A stretch of DNA of 8,046 nt from Bacillota bacterium (GTDB lineage Bacteria > Bacillota > Clostridia > DSM-8532), in assembly GCA_023446675.1 (NCBI GenBank), contig JAEXPO010000019.1, positions 1-8,046 on the forward strand. The letters run 5' to 3'. Numbering within the stretch: the stretch's first letter is position 1; every line of letters starts with the position of its first letter. Positions 4,322 to 8,046 of the stretch are shown here, one piece after another. The position numbers and the translations under genes are program-made. Below the pieces are notes generated by a model. The model was given only the letters and a program-made list of their open reading frames with translations. It had not been told where the DNA came from and searched no databases.

Positions 4322-6835
4322 TTATTCCGCCTCCCTTAACCGCTGAGCGATTGTGGCTCTGCTTATAGAGCGGTAGGTTATTTCAGGTGTTATAACGCAA
4401 ATAGCTAATATGGCAAGGCTCACAAACAGCATTGGGATAACGGGATAGACGAATTCCGCATAGGTTATTCGCTGCCGCAACAGCGCAAAAACCCCATAGT
4501 CTATCAGGCTTCCTGCTGTAAAAACGAAAACCAGCGTCAGCACAGCATAGGCAAGCCCTTCTCCCGCTAAAAGCTTTTTTACCTGCTTCCGGCTCATACC
4601 AACCGATTCCAGAGTTGTAAGCTCATTCCTTCTTACCATAATACCGACGGACATAACATTTACAAAATTCAGAATGCCAATGAACGCAATAATAAGGGCT
4701 ATGCCGCCTCCCAGTATAGATAATACCATTTTAGCGCTGTTTAGTGTCTGTAAGGCTTCAATTTTTGAAGTCCGGACAATATCCGGATCACTGCCGCTTA
4801 GCTGCTTCAGGATGCTGAGCGCTTCCTGCTCATAACCGTCCGCGACATCAATAGTTACTTCCATTATCAGCGGTTCATCGTAGAGTCTGTTTATGACTGC
4901 ATTGGAAACAAACAAGGTAGGTGCAAGCCAGGCGCCGCCGATATCTTTAAAAGAAAAAGGAACGAAGCCGCCCAGAGGAAGGCTAAGCTTTTCACTCCCG
5001 CTGTTTTCCTGCCAACGGGCTTCACTCCAATACAACGGCGTGAGCGACAACTCCCGAACCGACGAAAACAACGCTTCATTGTCGGTGGCTATAAGCCCAA
5101 ACTCCCCCCGTTCAAAGGCATCCAGGTCAAGGGGTTTATTCAGAGTTTTATTTATTTCTGTAAGCGCCGGCCTGTCAACACCGACAACAAGCCCGCGGAA
5201 GCCTTCAGCAATCTCCTCCTCGGACAAATGAGCAATTAGCTTCTGAGCCTCTAAATCAGCAATATATTGGCCAAAGGCCTCCGGTGTATAGTCCTGGCGC
5301 ATACTGCACCAAGTCGTAAAGCCTATGTGTTCTAGTCCGGGTAAGGTTTCCAGCTTCTTCATAAAAGCGGAATCAAATTTTTGTTTGGAACCTTCTACGT
5401 CCATGTAAACCCGATTTCGAAGTGCAAAATCACTTTTATACATGGCATCAACAAAATGGTCCATACCTGAAACCAGTGTGGTAACGGTTAGAAAGGTTGT
5501 TATTCCAAGGAAAAGACTGAGCAGCACCACAAAGCTTCGCTTTTTGTCACGAAACAGATTACGCATAGCCATAACGGAGATTTTTCCGCCAGAGGGCTTA
5601 TAGCTTCGTTCTGCTTTAGTATGAATTCCCGTAAACTTCTGAGCTTCCACGGGTGATATCTCCCCAGCCTTTTTAGCCGGCTTGAAGGCGCCCAGGAGAG
5701 CTGTAACCAAAGCGAAAAAAGCGGCCCCCACATAAATAAGCGGCGAAAAGGACACCACTGCCCCTGTTGAAGCAGCTCCTAATTGATTAATGGAGAACGG
5801 AACAACAAGCAATGAAATGAGCAGGGCCAGAATGGCCCCCAGGGGAATACCAATGAGACACAGCCGTACTATCTGCCCAAATACCAGGCGCTTAATTTGC
5901 TTCGCCGTGGTTCCCAGTGTTTTAAGAAGTCCGTAAAAGCGCACATCCCGTGAAACGGAAATAAACAAAACATTGTAGATCAAAAGATAGCCTGTAAGAA
6001 TAAGGAATGCAACTATAGCGGCTATGGCAGCTATTCCTGCGGCCGTTGAAGCTTCGTCCATGGAATAAAGGCTGCTTGCCAAAACGGGCTGATTCTCCCC
6101 CAGGCTTAAATCCCCTTTCAGCCGCTCAAGATATTCCATAACCCGGGAAGCGTCATCGAAAAGCAGCGTGGCCGAGCCGTCCTTTTCAACAGTTTTTCCG
6201 TATTTATCGGAAAGGGCCTTTGAAACCGAAAAGCTGTCGGCTCTGCCAATAGATTGAACAAGGGTATAGCTTTTGTACCAGCCGCTTAAAATAAACTCTT
6301 GATCTATAAGCCTTTCAGGGTTCTCCGTATCCGTATAATAGGTGAGAGGAATTTTCATCCCCAGAGTCGGATTGGTAATCCCCATTTTATTCAGAAGCCC
6401 AAGGGAGACCATTATTTCATTTTCTTTTTGAGGATAGTCTCCTGTAATGTCCATAAAGGCAGGGGCACGCAATTTTTCCCATTCTGTTTTGTCAAAGTAA
6501 TGAAGCGCAAGGCTCATGCTTTTCAGTTCGGGTATAGTAGACTTAACATAAGCCACATTGTTATTGGTTCCGATAATATCTACATAATCCAGCCCTGCAA
6601 GCTGTTCCAGCTGATTTGCCGAAGGATGCCCCACGGCTCCATGACCTACAGTGCCCGCGAGGCGTATATCCTGCATTTTCTGGGATTCCACAAGGCTCAT
6701 GCCAATACTGAAAACCGAACCCAGGAGGAAGGTTGTCAGTGCAATAGCCAGAATAATAAAGAGATTGCGCTTTTTGTTGGTTTTGAGACTGCTCAGGGCA
6801 AGGCGTTTAATAATGGCGCCGTTGTTGTTTTTCAT
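4322..6835 (-). CDS. ABC transporter permease, tandem FtsX-like domains
   Basis: An 837-residue membrane protein, the transport or mechanotransmission partner of the ATPase encoded just upstream. Eight likely TM helices: TM1 25-47, an outside domain about 50-262, TM2-4 about 265-385 (first FtsX-like domain), TM5 434-457, a second outside domain about 460-700, and TM6-8 about 703-817 (second FtsX-like domain). The cytoplasmic couplings RFYGLLKTLGTTAKQIKRLV (299-318) and NELTTLESVGMSRKQVKKLL (737-756) are the paired signature of this fold. Two extracellular domains and eight helices differ from BceB permeases, which have ten helices and one large outside domain. The substrate is unknown; peptide antibiotics or lipid-like compounds are typical for kinase-linked systems. 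Its ATG directly abuts the ATPase stop codon (TGAATG), with GAGGAGGGG upstream, so the two are probably translationally coupled. No terminator follows. Confidence 0.9.
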   Translation of the reverse strand: MKNNNGAIIKRLALSSLKTNKKRNLFIILAIALTTFLLGSVFSIGMSLVESQKMQDIRLAGTVGHGAVGHPSANQLEQLAGLDYVDIIGTNNNVAYVKSTIPELKSMSLALHYFDKTEWEKLRAPAFMDITGDYPQKENEIMVSLGLLNKMGITNPTLGMKIPLTYYTDTENPERLIDQEFILSGWYKSYTLVQSIGRADSFSVSKALSDKYGKTVEKDGSATLLFDDASRVMEYLERLKGDLSLGENQPVLASSLYSMDEASTAAGIAAIAAIVAFLILTGYLLIYNVLFISVSRDVRFYGLLKTLGTTAKQIKRLVFGQIVRLCLIGIPLGAILALLISLLVVPFSINQLGAASTGAVVSFSPLIYVGAAFFALVTALLGAFKPAKKAGEISPVEAQKFTGIHTKAERSYKPSGGKISVMAMRNLFRDKKRSFVVLLSLFLGITTFLTVTTLVSGMDHFVDAMYKSDFALRNRVYMDVEGSKQKFDSAFMKKLETLPGLEHIGFTTWCSMRQDYTPEAFGQYIADLEAQKLIAHLSEEEIAEGFRGLVVGVDRPALTEINKTLNKPLDLDAFERGEFGLIATDNEALFSSVRELSLTPLYWSEARWQENSGSEKLSLPLGGFVPFSFKDIGGAWLAPTLFVSNAVINRLYDEPLIMEVTIDVADGYEQEALSILKQLSGSDPDIVRTSKIEALQTLNSAKMVLSILGGGIALIIAFIGILNFVNVMSVGIMVRRNELTTLESVGMSRKQVKKLLAGEGLAYAVLTLVFVFTAGSLIDYGVFALLRQRITYAEFVYPVIPMLFVSLAILAICVITPEITYRSISRATIAQRLREAE

Positions 6836-7513
6836 TCAGCCACGCCCCTCCTCAAGAATTTTCCCGTCCTCAATATGAATCACCCTGTCCGCCAGCTGGG
6901 CTATCTGTTCATTGTGGGTTATCATCATCATGGTTTGATGAAAGGTGGCGGAGGTCATTTTGAGAACACCCAAAACATCCTGGCTGGTTTTGCTGTCCAG
7001 ATTGCCTGTGGGCTCATCGGCAAGGACTACGGACGGCTTTGTAACCAACGCCCGGGCAATGGCAACCCGCTGCTGCTGGCCTCCGGACAGGTTGCCCGGC
7101 AGGCTGTTTTTCTTCTTCTCAAGGCCCAGCAGGCCGATGATTTCTTCAACAAAAGCCCTATCGATTTCATTTCCGTCCAATTCAATTGGCAGAACGATAT
7201 TGTCATAAACGCTCAATATAGGAACAAGATTGTAATTTTGAAAAACAAAGCCTACCTTGCGTCTACGAAACAGGGTAAGCTGCTCGTCCGACATTTTTGC
7301 AAGCTCATGGCCATCCACAAATACTTTTCCTTCCGTCGGCTTGTCCAGGCCGCCCAGCATGTGCAAAAGCGTACTTTTGCCGGATCCGGACATTCCCACA
7401 ACCGCCACAAACTCCCCTGTCTTAACGGTTATATCCACCCCGTCCAAGGCACGGACAATATTCGGTTCTTTTCCATAGTGCTTCATAAGACCCTCAGTTC
7501 GTAACATAGGCAT
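6836..7513 (-). CDS. ABC transporter ATPase, MacB/LolD/BceA-like
   Basis: A 225-residue cytoplasmic ATPase that powers the adjacent FtsX-type permease. Seen from the chosen start: Walker [10 protein letters not shown] (40-48), Q-loop FQNYNLVP (Q92), signature LSGGQQQR (142-149), Walker B VVLADEP (162-168, catalytic E167), D-loop GNLDS, and the H-loop His in ITHNE (H200). TGNLDS and the QQQR signature are typical of the MacB/LolD-type group. The start is ATG 7511-7513, with AAGGAGG eight bases upstream. An in-frame ATG at 7553-7555 would add 14 residues but would put the ribosome binding site inside the gene, so I rejected it. It lies behind the kinase gene with a 70-bp gap carrying an operator-like palindrome at its far end, and ends directly against the permease start. 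The protein looks intact. Confidence 0.94.
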   Translation of the reverse strand: MPMLRTEGLMKHYGKEPNIVRALDGVDITVKTGEFVAVVGMSGSGKSTLLHMLGGLDKPTEGKVFVDGHELAKMSDEQLTLFRRRKVGFVFQNYNLVPILSVYDNIVLPIELDGNEIDRAFVEEIIGLLGLEKKKNSLPGNLSGGQQQRVAIARALVTKPSVVLADEPTGNLDSKTSQDVLGVLKMTSATFHQTMMMITHNEQIAQLADRVIHIEDGKILEEGRG

Positions 7514-7583
7514 AAGCCCATCCTCCTTTCGATTTAATATCATTTTAAATGACACATCTTACATCCCGCCTACAAAACAGGAA

Positions 7584-8046
7584 TTAGTTCTTACAGTTTT
7601 GTAAGAACACCGAAAAGGAGGTAAACACCTTGGGCTTGGAGTCCACCATAATGTAACCGCCCTGTTTTTCAAGAATAAGCTGTGCAAGGTACAAGCCCAG
7701 CCCCGAACCCTCCTCCTTGTTCACATTACCGCCCCGGTAAAAGCGCTTGTATATCAGGTTATAGTCGCCTTTCTCAATGCCTGGGCCGTGGTCGGTTATT
7801 ACGATTTTTGTGTAGAGAGCCAGCCGTTCAAGGGACACCTCAATAGTGCCGTCAGACGGGGAGTATTTTACTGCGTTTTCAAGGATATTGTTAAGCGCCT
7901 CTCTGGTCCATTTTCCATCGTGATAGAGGAGGAGGTCTTCAAACGGAGTAACCCTTATGGTTATGTTTTTATTGGAAGCCAGTGCAACAACGCCGCTTAT
8001 ACTGTCGTTTAGAGTCTGACGAATGCCGGCCATTGCCGGAACAAGC
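7584..8046 (-). CDS. Sensor histidine kinase, C-terminal ATPase domain (cut by right edge)
   Basis: The catalytic domain of a two-component sensor kinase; the reading frame is open to the window edge, so the sensor, membrane and His-phosphorylation regions lie beyond base 8046. Visible HATPase motifs in order: N-box EALNNILENAVKYS, G1 box ITDHGPGIE, F-box YKRFYRGG, and G2 box GSGLGLYLAQLI, ending in a final beta strand FTSFSVFLQ. The ATG near 8033 is internal and not a true start, because the upstream codons continue the domain. It is encoded directly before the ABC ATPase and permease on the same strand, an arrangement of resistance and sensing modules in Firmicutes. A response regulator gene is expected upstream. 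The last codons are overlapped by the operator-like palindrome. The trigger is unknown. Confidence 0.92.
   Translation of the reverse strand, partial: LVPAMAGIRQTLNDSISGVVALASNKNITIRVTPFEDLLLYHDGKWTREALNNILENAVKYSPSDGTIEVSLERLALYTKIVITDHGPGIEKGDYNLIYKRFYRGGNVNKEEGSGLGLYLAQLILEKQGGYIMVDSKPKVFTSFSVFLQNCKN
7587..7608. promoter_or_regulatory. Putative BceR-type operator upstream of the ABC operon
   Basis: A perfect 9-bp inverted repeat: GTTCTTACA (7587-7595) and TGTAAGAAC (7600-7608) around the four bases GTTT. Its core is TTACA-N4-TGTAA, an exact match to the TNACA-N4-TGTAA motif described for BceR-like response regulators. The centre is about 84 bp upstream of the ATPase start codon, as expected for an activator site. 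It lies over the last codons of the kinase gene. No good -35 is seen downstream, which would fit an activated promoter; a TGTAAGAT string near 7563-7556 could be a -10. There is no U-tract, so it is unlikely to be a terminator, though a hairpin role in the kinase mRNA is possible. Confidence 0.65.

Noticed and set aside
6299..7504. 401-aa plus-strand ORF
   Set aside because: It is antisense to the clear ATPase and permease genes, has no recognisable domain, and has a composition like a shadow frame.
7514..7555. Longer ATPase start at 7555
   Set aside because: It would bury the strong AAGGAGG site inside the gene; the 14 extra residues are not part of the ABC fold.
7587..7608. Terminator of the kinase gene
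   Set aside because: The hairpin is A/T-rich with no U-tract on either strand and overlaps the coding end. The match to a regulator-binding motif is a better explanation.

Overview
The window looks like chromosomal DNA of a low-to-mid GC Gram-positive bacterium, most likely of the class Clostridia. The reasons are AAGGAGG-type ribosome binding sites, Firmicutes-like proteins, and an ABC transporter coupled to a two-component system. This placement is inferred from sequence style; no marker gene was searched. No rRNA, tRNA, insertion sequence, phage gene or CRISPR array is visible.

Layout. At 1-608 (minus) is the N-terminal two thirds or so of a class II histidyl-tRNA synthetase, cut by the left edge. 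Upstream of it, about 610-910 (minus) is a complete-looking transcription-attenuation leader: a 19-codon peptide with four consecutive His codons, three mutually exclusive pairing segments, and an intrinsic terminator. At 901-1194 (minus) is a small XRE-type DNA-binding protein. The region 1195-1666 holds this gene's promoter area, then (plus strand) a strong promoter and a roughly 250-nt structured leader for a P-type ATPase. That leader has a small ORF, a long-range helix competing with a terminator, and a hairpin over the start region. At 1667-4309 (plus) is an MgtA-type magnesium P-type ATPase. Convergent to it, with a 12-bp gap, is an ABC transporter operon on the minus strand: permease 4322-6835 and ATPase 6836-7513. 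Upstream of that is a near-perfect operator-like palindrome (7587-7608), then the C-terminal part of a sensor histidine kinase running off the right edge (7584-8046).

How the genes work together. The kinase (with a response regulator presumably beyond 8046), the palindrome and the ATPase-permease pair form one sensing and export module. The palindrome matches TNACA-N4-TGTAA, the motif described for BceR-like regulators of antimicrobial peptide resistance transporters. The hisS leader should couple synthetase expression to charged tRNA-His. The mgtA leader should couple transport expression to a signal, perhaps Mg2+, that is read by RNA folding or leader translation.

The most interesting content is the two RNA-level control regions. 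A His-codon leader peptide in front of hisS is unexpected where T-boxes are the usual device, and the mgtA leader matches no riboswitch class I can recognise.
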